Origin: Limosilactobacillus secaliphilus
Lineage (GTDB): Bacteria; Bacillota; Bacilli; Lactobacillales; Lactobacillaceae
Direction: 5' to 3'
NCBI RefSeq assembly: GCF_001437055.1
Contig: NZ_JQBW01000006.1
Coordinates: 127,145-191,144 of the forward strand
Length of the DNA stretch: 64,000 nucleotides
Position numbers and translations under genes: made by a program. The notes under the pieces are model-generated. The model was not told the origin of the DNA and ran no database searches. It saw nothing but the letters and a program-made list of their open reading frames with translations. Positions 15,514 to 25,786 of this stretch are shown here, piece after piece. Numbering within the stretch: position 1 is the stretch's first letter; every line of letters begins with the position of its first letter.

Positions 15514-18500
15514 TTATTGTTCTTTTTCTGATTCCAGAGCCTTTTTGACATCCACCGAGACTACTCGAGAAATGCCTGACTCCTGCATGGTTACCCCGTA
15601 AAGGACGTCCGCATTGCGCATGGTCCCTTTCCGGTGGGTGATCACGATGAACTGTGGGCCACTGTTGCCAAACTTATCCAGATAGTTGGCAAATCGATCC
15701 ACATTGACATCATCCAATGCGGCTTCGGGTTCGTCAAGGATGGCAAACGGTACCGGCCGCACTTTCAAGATCGCGAACAACAATGCGATCGCGGTCAAGG
15801 CCTTTTCACCACCTGATAACAGGCTCAATTGCTGGTTCTTCTTGCCCGGTGGTTGGGCCATAATCTCGACCCCAGTAGTCAACGGCTGATCTGGTTCGGT
15901 CAAGACCAATTTTGCCTGGCCGCCAGCAAAGATCTGCTCAAAGGTGGTGCTAAATGACTGCGACACCTTGTGATATGCGTCCATGAAGCGGTCCTTCACC
16001 TGCTGGTCCATTTCGGCCATCGTCTTCTCCAGCTGTTCCTTGGCTGATAAGAGGTCGTTTTGCTGACCAGTCAGGAAGTCATAACGCTGCGAGACCTGCT
16101 TGTATTCTTCGATGGAACCCAGGTTAACATCACCCAGGTCGGCCAAGCCACGATGCAGCAGCTTGATCTGCCGGTTCAGTTCGCTATCCGGCAAATCACT
16201 CTGATCGATCTTGGCCTCATCCAGGGTCATGCTGTAGCGTTCACTTAAGCGGTTCAGGCCGTTGTCAATCTGTGCTTCCAGCCGGCCTTTCTGGTCATTG
16301 TGCTTCGACAGATCGTTCAAGGCTGCCTTTTCGAGTTCCTGCAGGCGTTCGTTTTCTGCACTGGCTTGTTGCATGTCATCACGCGCAGTTTTCAGTTCCT
16401 GATCCAGACTCTGAATGGCTTCCTTTGCAGCACTCAACTTTGCCTGGGCAGTGGCTAATTCCTGCTTACGGTCGGTCTGCTGGCCCTCCCGATCTGCGTT
16501 ATCCTGTGCCAGGTCATCCTGGGTCTTTTGATTGGCCGCCAATTGGGATTGCAAATCTTGACACCGGTCCTGCAGGCGCTTGACGTTGTCTTGGTATTGC
16601 TTCAACCGTTCACTAACAATGGCCAGTTGCCGCTCCAATTCGTGCTGTTGGTCTTGCTTGGCCGAAGTATCTTCGGTTAACTGATCTAGCTGCTGCTTAA
16701 CCGCTACACTTTGCGTCTTCAAGTCACTCAGTTTCTGATTGGCAGCCTGCTCATCGTTAGCATTCTGCTTCAACTTGGCCGCATAGTCCTCATCACTGGC
16801 CTGGTTGGTGGCAAAGGTCAAGGCCTGGACCTGCCGTTTCAATTCTTGTAAACGACTTTGCCCCAGTTTAACCGTAGCCTGCAATTGACTGTTAGCCGAC
16901 CGTTGTTGCTGATACTGATGCTGCAGCTGCTGAAAGGCCTGTTGACTGGCATCCGCGGCCTGCTTTAATTGACTGACCTTTTCTTCCAGTTGACTGGCCG
17001 TTTGCTGATTCTGACGCAACTCAGCCGTCAATGCCTGTTCACGTTGCTGCTGGCTTAAAAGACCGATCCGCTTCTGATGGCTGGCCCCACCGGTCATGGC
17101 ACCACTGGCGTTGATCAGTTGACCATCCAGGGTGACAACCCGTAATTGGTGCCGACCTTCGTTAGCGATAACCGTCGCGTGCTGCAAGTTGTCAGCGACG
17201 ACCGTGTTAGCCAATAAGTGGTCGATCACCACCTGAATCGATGAGTCATATTTAATCAACGACGGCGCCCAACCACAGAAGCCGGGCAGATTCCGTACCT
17301 GGCTGAGGGTCCGTGGTCGAAAGCCGCCCCGCAACGTGTTCAGCGGCAGGATCGTTGCCCGACCATCACGGGTTTTCATCAGATAGTGGATAATTTCCTG
17401 CCCATCGCGTTGGGTCCTAACAACCAGCTGTTGCAACTGGCTCCCCAGCACCGTTTCAAAGGCCTGCGTGTATTGCGTTGGCACATCGATCAACTCGCTG
17501 ACGGGTCCCAACAGGCCGGGAAACTGTTGCCGCTGCTTCAAAACGTGGGCCACCCCGCCATAATAACCGGTGTAATCGGCCATCATGGCTTTGAAGTTTT
17601 GCAATTGGCGCTTGACCGACTCGGCATTACCTAACGCCTGATACCAATTCTTTTGCTGTTGTTGGTAGGATCCGGCCAGTTGCTGGGCTTGTCCCTGTTC
17701 CTTCTGCAGTCGTGCTTGCAAGTCATTCAGCTTACTCGTCGAAGTCGACAATGACTGCGTTTGCTCTGCAAGATCTTTTTCCTGCTTGTTCAGCAATTGC
17801 TGACGCTGGTTCAGCTCCTCTTTGCTTTGGGAGGCCTGGTTTTGAGCCCGGTCATGGGTCTGCTGGATAAAGGTCTTCTGGTTGTGGATGCTGGTCAGCT
17901 GTTGCATCAAGTCGACCTGCTGCCCCTGCAAATCTTCCAGCTGCTGGTTTAGTTTTTGGGCGCGTTCCTTGGTCCCCATCGACTGCAGGTCTTGCAAATC
18001 CTGCTTGAGTTTTGTCTGCTGATCACGCTGAGCTGCCAACTGCTTCTTGGCCGCCGTTAATTCAGCGTTTTCGCTAGTTAACTGCTGCTTAAGTGCGGCT
18101 GCTTCGTCTTTTAAGCGCTGGCATTCCTTTTCCCATTGTTGGTGACGAACAGTGGCCAACGACTGCTGATTCTTTAAGGCCGCAATTTCTTCGACCTTAG
18201 CGGTGACCAGCTGCTGTTGCTCATCCTTATCACGACTCAATTGGTCATTTTGGGCTTGCAACTGGGCAACGCGTTGTTTGCTGGCATCCGCCTTTTTCTG
18301 GTAGTCTTCGGCCATCTTCTGTGAGGCAGTCAATTCTTGCTTTAGTTGATCGAGTGCTTGACGGTGACTGATCACGTCCCGAACGGTTTTCGTCCGGTCA
18401 AATTGATCCAGCCGCTTTTTCTGTTCCAAGTAATCTTGGGCCAATGACGACTGTTCCTCTAAGGGGCCAATTCTTTCTTTCAGGTCCGCAATGATATCGT

Positions 18501-19074
18501 TGACCCGGTTCAGGTTATCGGTGGTATCAGCTAACCGCTTTTGCGCCGTCTGCTTGTTGGCCTTGTATTTGGCAACGCCCGCCACCGTTTCAATGATTTG
18601 ACGACGATCAGATGGTTGACCGTTGAAGACGGCTGCCACCCGCCCTTGGGAAATGATGGAGAACGATTCTCGGCCGATGCCGGAATCCATAAACAAGTCG
18701 ACAACGTCTTTCAAACGCACTTGCCGATCATTGATCAAGTACTCACTGTCGCCATTACGATAAAGTTTGCGTGTGACGGTGATTTCAGAAAAGTCGCTTT
18801 GCAGGTAATGGTCACTGTTATCCAATGTGATCTTGACCAATGCCCGGTTTAGCGGGTGGTGGTCCTTGGAGCCGTTGAAGATCACGTCGACCATCTTGCC
18901 GCCCCGCAGCGTCTTGGCCGATTGTTCACCCATCACCCAGCGGATGGCTTCGATAATGTTACTTTTCCCACTGCCATTGGGACCGATTATCCCAGTCATC
19001 CCTGGCTGGAACTTTATCACTGTCTTATGGGCAAATGATTTAAAACCATCGATTTCTAATGACAATAATCGCAT
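15514..19074 (-). CDS. smc: Chromosome partition protein SMC
   Basis: The 1186-residue condensin ATPase has Walker A GPNGSGKSNI (about 32-41), a Gln-rich coiled coil to about 500, and a hinge (about 510-660 with PGLLGPVSELI and TGGAS). The second coiled coil ends in the signature LSGGEKALTAIALLF and Walker B AILDEPEAALDD. It forms a ring with ScpA/ScpB that organises the origin region. It starts 15 bases after rnc, the usual Firmicutes order rnc-smc-ftsY. Confidence 0.97.
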   Translation of the reverse strand: MRLLSLEIDGFKSFAHKTVIKFQPGMTGIIGPNGSGKSNIIEAIRWVMGEQSAKTLRGGKMVDVIFNGSKDHHPLNRALVKITLDNSDHYLQSDFSEITVTRKLYRNGDSEYLINDRQVRLKDVVDLFMDSGIGRESFSIISQGRVAAVFNGQPSDRRQIIETVAGVAKYKANKQTAQKRLADTTDNLNRVNDIIADLKERIGPLEEQSSLAQDYLEQKKRLDQFDRTKTVRDVISHRQALDQLKQELTASQKMAEDYQKKADASKQRVAQLQAQNDQLSRDKDEQQQLVTAKVEEIAALKNQQSLATVRHQQWEKECQRLKDEAAALKQQLTSENAELTAAKKQLAAQRDQQTKLKQDLQDLQSMGTKERAQKLNQQLEDLQGQQVDLMQQLTSIHNQKTFIQQTHDRAQNQASQSKEELNQRQQLLNKQEKDLAEQTQSLSTSTSKLNDLQARLQKEQGQAQQLAGSYQQQQKNWYQALGNAESVKRQLQNFKAMMADYTGYYGGVAHVLKQRQQFPGLLGPVSELIDVPTQYTQAFETVLGSQLQQLVVRTQRDGQEIIHYLMKTRDGRATILPLNTLRGGFRPRTLSQVRNLPGFCGWAPSLIKYDSSIQVVIDHLLANTVVADNLQHATVIANEGRHQLRVVTLDGQLINASGAMTGGASHQKRIGLLSQQQREQALTAELRQNQQTASQLEEKVSQLKQAADASQQAFQQLQHQYQQQRSANSQLQATVKLGQSRLQELKRQVQALTFATNQASDEDYAAKLKQNANDEQAANQKLSDLKTQSVAVKQQLDQLTEDTSAKQDQQHELERQLAIVSERLKQYQDNVKRLQDRCQDLQSQLAANQKTQDDLAQDNADREGQQTDRKQELATAQAKLSAAKEAIQSLDQELKTARDDMQQASAENERLQELEKAALNDLSKHNDQKGRLEAQIDNGLNRLSERYSMTLDEAKIDQSDLPDSELNRQIKLLHRGLADLGDVNLGSIEEYKQVSQRYDFLTGQQNDLLSAKEQLEKTMAEMDQQVKDRFMDAYHKVSQSFSTTFEQIFAGGQAKLVLTEPDQPLTTGVEIMAQPPGKKNQQLSLLSGGEKALTAIALLFAILKVRPVPFAILDEPEAALDDVNVDRFANYLDKFGNSGPQFIVITHRKGTMRNADVLYGVTMQESGISRVVSVDVKKALESEKEQ

Positions 19075-19089
19075 TCAACACTCACCATC

Positions 19090-19791
19090 TTATTTTTTCT
19101 GTTTCCGCAAAGTCGTTAATGCGGCTTTGGCGGCGGCCATTTCGGCATGTTTCTTCGAACTGCCGCTGCCCATTCCAATCACTTTACCATTGGCGCTGAC
19201 GTTGACCTTGAATACGGGGGCGTTTTCGGAGCCCGTTTCTGCCAACAAGTGGTATTCGATGTCCACATCGCCGTCACGCTGCAAGAATTCCTGCAGACTG
19301 GTCTTAGCGTCCACTGCATGGTCAAACCAACCCATGTCTAGCTTAGGGAAGATGACCCGGTGAATGAACTTCTCCACCGCATCACGGCCTTGGTCCAAGT
19401 AGAGCGCACCGATAAAGGATTCAAAGATGTCGCAGAGTAAACCCGGACGTTGACGGGCACCGGCCATTTCTTCACCGCGACCTAAACGGATGTACTGGTC
19501 AAAATGACATTCCTTAGCAAATTTAGAAAAACTATCCTCACAAACCATTGCTGCCCGCAGACGGGTTAACTTTCCCTGAGGCAGTTGTGGATAGCGTTTA
19601 TAAATATACTCAGAAACGAATAGCTGCAAAACAGCGTCACCTAAGAATTCAATCCGTTCGTAGAATTTCAGGCCCTGGTTCGGGTGCTCATTGACGTAGG
19701 AAGCCTGGGTGAAGGCCTCGGCTAAGAGTGAAGGATCCTTGAATTCAATGCCGTATTCTTTCTTCAGATATGCTTGTAACTCGCTAATCAT
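19090..19791 (-). CDS. rnc: Ribonuclease III
   Basis: The 233-residue protein has an N-terminal catalytic domain with ERIEFLGDAVLQL (active-site acidic residues) and DIFESFIGALYLD. A C-terminal double-stranded RNA-binding domain follows (KTSLQEFLQRDG to GSSKKHAEMAAAKAAL). It processes rRNA precursors and structured antisense pairs, so it could also act on duplexes of the small-RNA modules near 8-9 kb. It is the first gene of rnc-smc-ftsY-ylxM-ffh. Confidence 0.97.
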   Translation of the reverse strand: MISELQAYLKKEYGIEFKDPSLLAEAFTQASYVNEHPNQGLKFYERIEFLGDAVLQLFVSEYIYKRYPQLPQGKLTRLRAAMVCEDSFSKFAKECHFDQYIRLGRGEEMAGARQRPGLLCDIFESFIGALYLDQGRDAVEKFIHRVIFPKLDMGWFDHAVDAKTSLQEFLQRDGDVDIEYHLLAETGSENAPVFKVNVSANGKVIGMGSGSSKKHAEMAAAKAALTTLRKQKK

Positions 19792-19805
19792 TTACCTTTC
19801 CTTTC

Positions 19806-19848
19806 CGAAAAAAAGCCGCTGACGAAGAATGCTTCATCGCGGCTCGTA
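19806..19848 (-). terminator. Terminator after acpP
   Basis: AGCCGCGATGAAG pairs with CTTCGTCAGCGGCT with small mismatches, and TTTTTTT follows on the minus strand. It separates acpP from rnc. Confidence 0.8.
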
Positions 19849-19860
19849 ATTGTATGCCAG

Positions 19861-20106
19861 TTATTTGGCTTGGTGATCGTAGATGTAATCAACCACTTCA
19901 CCAATAGTGCTTAATTTTTCAGCTTCATCATCATCGATGGTCGCCCCGAAGGCATCTTCAACCTCCAGCACGAATTCAACAAAATCAATCGAGTCAGCGT
20001 CTAGATCCGTCTTCAAATTTAAATCATCGGTAATCTTTGCCCGATCAATATCGAAATGATCAGCCACGATAGCTGATACTTTATCAAAGATTTCTTTCTT
20101 CTCCAT
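19861..20106 (-). CDS. acpP: Acyl carrier protein
   Basis: The 81-residue acidic four-helix protein has the phosphopantetheine Ser in DADSIDFVE (about residue 38; DSID in place of the usual DSLD). It carries growing acyl chains for fatty acid synthesis and donates acyl groups to PlsX, encoded 44 bases upstream. Confidence 0.95.
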   Translation of the reverse strand: MEKKEIFDKVSAIVADHFDIDRAKITDDLNLKTDLDADSIDFVEFVLEVEDAFGATIDDDEAEKLSTIGEVVDYIYDHQAK

Positions 20107-20150
20107 CGCTATTACCTCTTACAGTTGTTTAAGCTAACGTTCTTATTTTA

Positions 20151-21176
20151 TTAGTTTTTTTGGTCATTGTCCACGTTTTTAGGTTTAAAGTATGCAACCG
20201 TCTTTTCAATCACATGTGAATTGATCATTTCGTGGATCTGTTCAATGGTCTTATCAACCGCCTTGGCATCGGAGGCACCATGCGTCTTAACGACTGGCGC
20301 ATTCAATCCCAGGAGGACTGCCCCGCCATACGTGGACGTTGACATCAGGTGGCCGATATGGTGAAAGACCGGCTTCAAAAGCAGATAACCAAGTTTAGCT
20401 CGCAAGCCGCCATTCATGATGCCGTCCTTAATAAGGGTGAGAAACATCTTGGCAGTTCCTTCAGTAGCCTTCAAGGCCGCATTAGCAGTCCAACCATCAG
20501 AAACCACCACATCGGCCTTGCCAAACAGGAGGTCCCCACTCTCGACGTTGCCGACGAAATTCAGATCTTTTTGTTGAGCCAGTTGAGCGTGAACTTCCTT
20601 ATGCAGAGTATCACCCTTATCGGCTTCGGCACCGTTGTTTAACAGTGCGACCCGCGGATGGTCAACTCCCAAGACGTTTTCGGCATAGAAGCGACCCAGG
20701 TGGGCGAACTGCAATAAATTCTTCTCCTTGCTTTCGGCATTGGCACCCGAGTCAAGGTAAACAAAACCATGCCGCTTAGAGCCGGGCTGGGTGATTGGCA
20801 ACACACTGGTCAGCCCAGGACGATCAATCCCCTTGATGCGACCAACAATGAAAATACCGGCAGCCAAGACCGCACCAGTATTACCAGCAGAGAAAAAGGC
20901 ATCCGCTTCGCCCTTCTTTACCGCCATTGCGGCCCGCACGATTGACGAATCCTTCTTGTGGCGAATTGCCCGTACCGGTTCTTCGCCCATCGAGATCGTT
21001 TCGGTGGTCTTCACCAAGCTGATCCGTTCGTCATTGTGCACCAACGGCTTGACCTGTTCCGGATCACCATAAAGGAGAAATTCGATGTCCTTAAAACGGT
21101 CGCGCGCTTGCTCAACTCCTTGAACGATTGCTTGGGGAGCATTGTCGCCACCCATTGCATCAACAGCAATTTTCAT
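20151..21176 (-). CDS. plsX: Phosphate acyltransferase PlsX
   Basis: The 341-residue protein converts acyl-ACP to acyl-phosphate for the PlsY step of phosphatidic acid synthesis. It opens with MKIAVDAMGGDNAPQAIV and has the family stretches SAGNTGAVLA and YLDSGANAESK. It is a peripheral membrane enzyme. It sits between recG and acpP as in B. subtilis, although fapR and fabD/fabG are not in this cluster. Confidence 0.96.
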   Translation of the reverse strand: MKIAVDAMGGDNAPQAIVQGVEQARDRFKDIEFLLYGDPEQVKPLVHNDERISLVKTTETISMGEEPVRAIRHKKDSSIVRAAMAVKKGEADAFFSAGNTGAVLAAGIFIVGRIKGIDRPGLTSVLPITQPGSKRHGFVYLDSGANAESKEKNLLQFAHLGRFYAENVLGVDHPRVALLNNGAEADKGDTLHKEVHAQLAQQKDLNFVGNVESGDLLFGKADVVVSDGWTANAALKATEGTAKMFLTLIKDGIMNGGLRAKLGYLLLKPVFHHIGHLMSTSTYGGAVLLGLNAPVVKTHGASDAKAVDKTIEQIHEMINSHVIEKTVAYFKPKNVDNDQKN

Positions 21177-21194
21177 ACTCTTCCCTCATTTCGT

Positions 21195-23225
21195 TTAATC
21201 AAAGTGTGTACTTAGTTCATGCCGCTGCAGGTAAAGGACCAGGGGCTGGTTCTCATCTTTCTTGTCCCAGTCAGGCGTTTTCAGAAGGTTTTCTGCATCC
21301 GACCGAGCCACCTGCAGCATTTTAAGATCAGCAATCGGATCGCCGACTTTGAAGTCTGGAACCCCGGACTGCTTTTTGCCCAGGATATCACCTGAACCAC
21401 GCAGTTCCAAGTCTTTTTGGGCGACCACAAAGCCATCCGTTGTGGCCACCATCGTCTTCATGCGTGCGACCCCCTCTTCCGTCTTAGGGTCCGCAACGAG
21501 CAGACAGTAGCTTTGCTTGTCGCCACGACCAACCCGGCCACGCAACTGGTGCAGCTGAGCCAGGCCGAAGCGATCGGCGTCATAAATCAGCATGACCGTG
21601 GCATTGGGGTTATCGACCCCCACTTCGATCACGGTCGTGGCCACCAAAACGTCGATCTTGCCATCCGCAAACGACCGCATGGCTTGTCCCTTCTCGTCTG
21701 CGTCCATACGCCCGTGCAAAAGCCCCACTTTGTATTGGGGTTCAAAATACTGGGCATAGCGCTCATAGAGGTCGGTCGCGTTTTGGACATCCAACTTTTC
21801 CGACTGTTCAATCAACGGCGAAACAACGTATGCTTGAGCACCTTGAGCCAATTGATTCTTTAAGAACATTAATGCTTGTTCGGACTGATCGGATTTCAAC
21901 CAGGTGGTCTTGACCGGCAGCCGGCCCTGCGGCATTTCATCAATGACCGAAACATCCATTTCCCCGTAACTGGTAATTGCCAAGGTCCGTGGAATTGGGG
22001 TCGCGGTCATGGCCAACACATCGGGTGACTTGCCCTTTTCCCGCAAAAGCTGGCGTTGTTGAACCCCAAATCGGTGCTGCTCGTCGATAATTGCCAGGCC
22101 GAGGTTGGCAAAATGAACCGGATCCTGAATCAAAGCATGCGTTCCGATGATCAGGTTGATCTCTCCTGACGCCACCTTTTCCAGAAACAGACGGTGTTCC
22201 TTAGCGGTCATGGAACCGGTCAACAGGCCAACATGAACATGGGTGCCGGCAAATATTTTGGCCAGCTTGGTCGCATGCTGGTTAGCCAGAATTTCAGTTG
22301 GCGCCATCAGAGCCGCTTGATAACCGGCAATGATCGTCGCATAGATGGCAATCGCGGCTACGATCGTCTTTCCGGAGCCCACGTCACCTTGCAACAGGCG
22401 GTTCATTTGATAAGGACTGCGCAGGTCACGACAAATCTCATTGACAACCCGCTTCTGGGCATGCGTCAGCTCAAAGGGGATAGTCTTGATGAAGTCCCTG
22501 AGTTCTGAATTGTTGTACAAGATTCGATTGCCATCTTCTTGACGGTGTGCCAGACGAATGGCCTGCAGGCGGAGCTGAAAGAGGAAAAACTCTTCATAAG
22601 CCGCAGTCCGGCGTGCTGCCTTGGCTGCCGCCCCATCTTTTGGAAAATGCATGTCATGAATCATCGTCTTGCGATCCAACAACTGATACTGTTGGCGCAG
22701 GTGAATGGGCAACAAGGTGGCAATCACGTCGCTATACTTGTTGAAGGCTTGTTTGATTAGCTTCCGTAACGTTGCTTGCCGCACATGCTTGTTGACGGGG
22801 TAGATGGCCCCCATTGACTGCTCATTATTCGCACTCACCAGCTTGGCCCCCATGATCTCCTGGCGACCACGGTTCCAAGTTCCCAGAACTGTGACATCCG
22901 CATTCAAGACCGCCTGCTTCTTCAAGTAGGGTTGGTTGAAGTAAACCACATTGACCACACCATGACCAGCCGTCAAACGGAATGCCAGACGATTACGGTG
23001 GTAACCAAACCGCGTCAACAAAGGCTCGGAAATGATCGTGCCATGGACCGTCACTTTCTGTTTGTCAGCGGCCTGCTCAAGGTTGGTCGGGGCAAAGTCA
23101 TCATAGCGGGAAGGAAAGTAGGTCAACAGGTCGCCAATTGTGTTGATTTCCAAAGTGGCTAGGGCATCCGCGGTTTTCGCACCGACACCCGTCAGTTTGG
23201 CCACTGGGTCTTGCAAACTTTTCAT
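21195..23225 (-). CDS. recG: ATP-dependent DNA helicase RecG
   Basis: The 676-residue protein has an N-terminal wedge/OB domain, then superfamily 2 helicase motifs: Walker A QGDVGSGKTIVA, DEQHRFG (a DEQH in place of DEAH, normal for RecG), TATPIPRTL, and QLRGRVGRGD. It regresses stalled forks and branch-migrates Holliday junctions. Length is typical. Confidence 0.97.
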   Translation of the reverse strand: MKSLQDPVAKLTGVGAKTADALATLEINTIGDLLTYFPSRYDDFAPTNLEQAADKQKVTVHGTIISEPLLTRFGYHRNRLAFRLTAGHGVVNVVYFNQPYLKKQAVLNADVTVLGTWNRGRQEIMGAKLVSANNEQSMGAIYPVNKHVRQATLRKLIKQAFNKYSDVIATLLPIHLRQQYQLLDRKTMIHDMHFPKDGAAAKAARRTAAYEEFFLFQLRLQAIRLAHRQEDGNRILYNNSELRDFIKTIPFELTHAQKRVVNEICRDLRSPYQMNRLLQGDVGSGKTIVAAIAIYATIIAGYQAALMAPTEILANQHATKLAKIFAGTHVHVGLLTGSMTAKEHRLFLEKVASGEINLIIGTHALIQDPVHFANLGLAIIDEQHRFGVQQRQLLREKGKSPDVLAMTATPIPRTLAITSYGEMDVSVIDEMPQGRLPVKTTWLKSDQSEQALMFLKNQLAQGAQAYVVSPLIEQSEKLDVQNATDLYERYAQYFEPQYKVGLLHGRMDADEKGQAMRSFADGKIDVLVATTVIEVGVDNPNATVMLIYDADRFGLAQLHQLRGRVGRGDKQSYCLLVADPKTEEGVARMKTMVATTDGFVVAQKDLELRGSGDILGKKQSGVPDFKVGDPIADLKMLQVARSDAENLLKTPDWDKKDENQPLVLYLQRHELSTHFD

Positions 23226-23295
23226 CAGACTTCCCTCCCTTGCTCAATATTCACAATGTCCATTTTAACATTCTTGCGATCTTCTCGCGATGTCA

Positions 23296-23331
23296 AAAAA
23301 CGGGCCGTGATCGTAACCACAGCCCGTGAAC
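23296..23331 (-). terminator. Terminator after fakA
   Basis: ACGGGC-GTG and CAC-GCCCGT arms around a short loop, followed by TTTTTTGACAT on the minus strand. Confidence 0.7.
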
Positions 23332-23349
23332 TTTTGTTAATAAGAATGA

Positions 23350-25071
23350 TTATTCAACCGAAACCAGGTAAGGATAGACTGGTTGATCGCCTTCATAGAC
23401 TTCAACGTCTAATTCATCATCCATCTTGCTGATTTCTTTGGCTAATTGATGAGCATACTTCTCGTCGCCATCTGCACCATAGAGGATAGTCACAACGCTG
23501 CTTTCGTCGTCCAGCATCTGTTTAACCATCGACTGTGCAGTCGCATCAAGTTCGTCATCATTGGCAACAATCTTACCGTCAACGATGCCCATGTATTGGC
23601 CTTCTTTAATTTCCTTGCCATCGATTGAACTATCCCGGATGGCTTTCGTCAACTGACCACTCTTTACCGTATCAAGTACGGATTCCATGGCCTGTTGGTT
23701 GGCCTTGATGTCTTCTTCCGGATTGTAGTCCATCAACGAAGAAATGGCCTGCGGAACCGATTTAGTGTGAACCACGGCGACTGGGATGTCAGCAACATTA
23801 GCGGCCTGGTCAGCAGCCATAAAGATGTTGCCGTTGTTTGGCAGAAGCAGTGCTTGCTTTGCGCCGCTAGCCTTAATGGCATTAGCAAGGTCGGCAATGC
23901 TTGGGTTCATCGTCTGACCACCCTGAATAATTTGGGTGACACCCAAGCTCTTCAACAGTTTTTCGATTCCGGCACCGCTGGCTACCGCAATCACTGCCGT
24001 TTCAGGAGCAGGAGCAGCAGCTTGTGCAGGCTTCTCCTCTACCGGATTCTGACTTGCTTCTGCTGGTGTCTCGCCGCTTTCTTCATCCTTTTCCATGATT
24101 TCTTCTTGTTGCCAAACCATGTTGTGGATTTCGATCGTCTGCAAGTCACCAAATTCTTGACCCCATGACAAAACCTTGCCTGGGTGTTCAGTGTGGACGT
24201 GGACCCGTACTACTGAATCGTCGTTTAAGACCAGCAAGCTGTCGCCAAGTTTAGCCAGGTAATTGTAGAAGGTGTCGTAATCAAACTTCTGCTTAACCTG
24301 CTTACCCTTGCCAATCCGGACCAACATCTGGGTACAGTAAGTGTACTTGATGTCTTTAGGATCCAGTTTGCCTTGGACGCTTTCATGATCCATTGCATGA
24401 ACCATTTGATCAACTTCCGCTTGGTCCGGCTTGTAGTCAGCCTTGCTGATCTCCTTGCCGCTCAATGCGTCATCAAAAGCTTCCAGCACAAAGACCAAGC
24501 CTTGACCACCGGAGTCAACCACGCCGACCTGCTTCAAAACCGGCAGCAAGTCAGGGGTCTTCTTCAGTGATTCTTGAGCCGCCGTTGAGATGGTGTGCAT
24601 AATTTCAACCAAATCATCGGTTTCCTTGATCTTATTCAGACCGGCCTGGGCGGATTCACGCACAACCGTCAAGATCGTCCCTTCAGTCGGCTTCATCACC
24701 GTCTTGTAGGCCGTCTTGGCGCCGTTAGCATAAGCGTCCACAAAGTCAGCCGACGTTAATTCTTTATGTCCCTCAGCGGCCTTTGCAAAGCCACGGAAGA
24801 TTTGGGATAAGATCACCCCAGAGTTCCCACGGGCGCCCATCAAAAGCCCCTTTGCAAATGCCTGGGCCAGGTCGCCAACGTTGGTACTCGTTTCGTTACG
24901 TTCATACTTGGCACCACTCTGGATAGTTGATGTCATGTTGGTTCCAGTATCACCATCAGGAACCGGGAAGACGTTCAGCGAGTTAATAAATTCAGCTTGC
25001 TGACTTAACCGGCTGGAAGCCGCTTGGACCATTTTGCCAAATTCAAGATTTGTGATTTTCGTAATTGCCAA
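23350..25071 (-). CDS. fakA: DAK-domain fatty acid kinase FakA (YloV)
   Basis: The 573-residue protein has an N-terminal Dak phosphatase/kinase-type ATP domain (NVFPVPDGDTGTNM, then MGARGNSGVILSQIF and VDSGGQGLVFVLEAF). A middle domain and C-terminal DegV-like region follow. FakA phosphorylates fatty acids held by FakB, which feeds PlsX/PlsY phospholipid synthesis and fits its position beside plsX. The start is TTG 25071 with GGAGG 9 bases ahead; the longer ATG frame to 25116 overlaps asp23 without a ribosome site. A Glu/Pro/Ala-rich linker lies at about 330-365. Confidence 0.93.
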   Translation of the reverse strand: MAITKITNLEFGKMVQAASSRLSQQAEFINSLNVFPVPDGDTGTNMTSTIQSGAKYERNETSTNVGDLAQAFAKGLLMGARGNSGVILSQIFRGFAKAAEGHKELTSADFVDAYANGAKTAYKTVMKPTEGTILTVVRESAQAGLNKIKETDDLVEIMHTISTAAQESLKKTPDLLPVLKQVGVVDSGGQGLVFVLEAFDDALSGKEISKADYKPDQAEVDQMVHAMDHESVQGKLDPKDIKYTYCTQMLVRIGKGKQVKQKFDYDTFYNYLAKLGDSLLVLNDDSVVRVHVHTEHPGKVLSWGQEFGDLQTIEIHNMVWQQEEIMEKDEESGETPAEASQNPVEEKPAQAAAPAPETAVIAVASGAGIEKLLKSLGVTQIIQGGQTMNPSIADLANAIKASGAKQALLLPNNGNIFMAADQAANVADIPVAVVHTKSVPQAISSLMDYNPEEDIKANQQAMESVLDTVKSGQLTKAIRDSSIDGKEIKEGQYMGIVDGKIVANDDELDATAQSMVKQMLDDESSVVTILYGADGDEKYAHQLAKEISKMDDELDVEVYEGDQPVYPYLVSVE

Positions 25072-25093
25072 AACTTTTTTCCTCCTGCATGTA

Positions 25094-25456
25094 TTAGTCA
25101 TCCATGACCCGTACACCCTGGACGTAGACGTTCACGGAGTTGGCCGTGATGCCAAGCATGGATTCGAGATTATATTTAACCTTACTCTGCACACTCTTTG
25201 AAACTTCGGAAATCTTGGTGCCATAGCCAACGATAATGTTGACCTCCACAGCAATGCCATTCTTTTCCTGGCGAACAACTACACCCTTGCTGTAATTGTC
25301 ACGCTGTAAAATGCGGTTAACACCGTCACGGACCGGTTTACGGCTGGCCATACCAACCACGCCATAGTTGTCAGTTGCTGCGCCGCCAACGACCGTTGAA
25401 ATTACATCGTTTGCAATATCAATGGTTCCGGAATTGGTTTTAATCTTCACTGCCAT
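25094..25456 (-). CDS. Asp23/Gls24 family envelope stress protein (YloU)
   Basis: The 120-residue Asp23-domain protein (VVGMASRKPVRDG, then VEVNIIVGYGTKISEVSKSV and VNVYVQGVRV). Always next to yloV/fakA in Firmicutes. The family is linked to membrane or envelope homeostasis; its biochemical role is unknown. A second family member is at 45346-45789. Confidence 0.92.
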   Translation of the reverse strand: MAVKIKTNSGTIDIANDVISTVVGGAATDNYGVVGMASRKPVRDGVNRILQRDNYSKGVVVRQEKNGIAVEVNIIVGYGTKISEVSKSVQSKVKYNLESMLGITANSVNVYVQGVRVMDD

Positions 25457-25559
25457 GCAGATGGCCTCCTTATCATGATCATGTTTGATAAAATCTCTCT
25501 CATTTTAACATAGGAAATCCTAACGGGCACCACCTATTGTCTTCCTCAAAAGGTCTGGA

Positions 25560-25597
25560 TAAAAAAATAAGCCACCCAGAGGGCAGCCACTTTTTAT
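25560..25597 (-). terminator. Terminator after rpmB
   Basis: GTGGCTGCC pairs with GGGTGGCT-type arm, then TTATTTTTTT on the minus strand right after the rpmB stop. Confidence 0.65.
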
Positions 25598-25786
25598 TTA
25601 GTTAACCCGAGTCACTTTACCCGACTTCAAAGTACGTGCTGAAACGTAAACCTTCTTTGGCTTACCGTTAACCAAAATGGTTGCTTTTTGCAAATTTGGC
25701 TTCCAGCTGCGACGACTTGAGTTAAGGGCGTGGGACCGCTTGTTTCCAAAAGCAGTCTTCTTGCCAGTAATAAAATCCTTAGCCAT
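25598..25786 (-). CDS. rpmB: 50S ribosomal protein L28
   Basis: The 62-residue protein ([21 protein letters not shown]) lacks the CxxC zinc pairs of some L28 forms. ATG 25786 is preceded by GGAGGGTCC; the longer frame to 25810 would bury that site. It lies opposite in role but in line with its neighbours, between thiN and asp23. Confidence 0.96.
   Translation of the reverse strand: MAKDFITGKKTAFGNKRSHALNSSRRSWKPNLQKATILVNGKPKKVYVSARTLKSGKVTRVN

Noticed and set aside
25071-25116. Longer ATG start for fakA
   Set aside because: It overlaps the asp23 gene and lacks a ribosome site, whereas TTG 25071 has GGAGG at good spacing.
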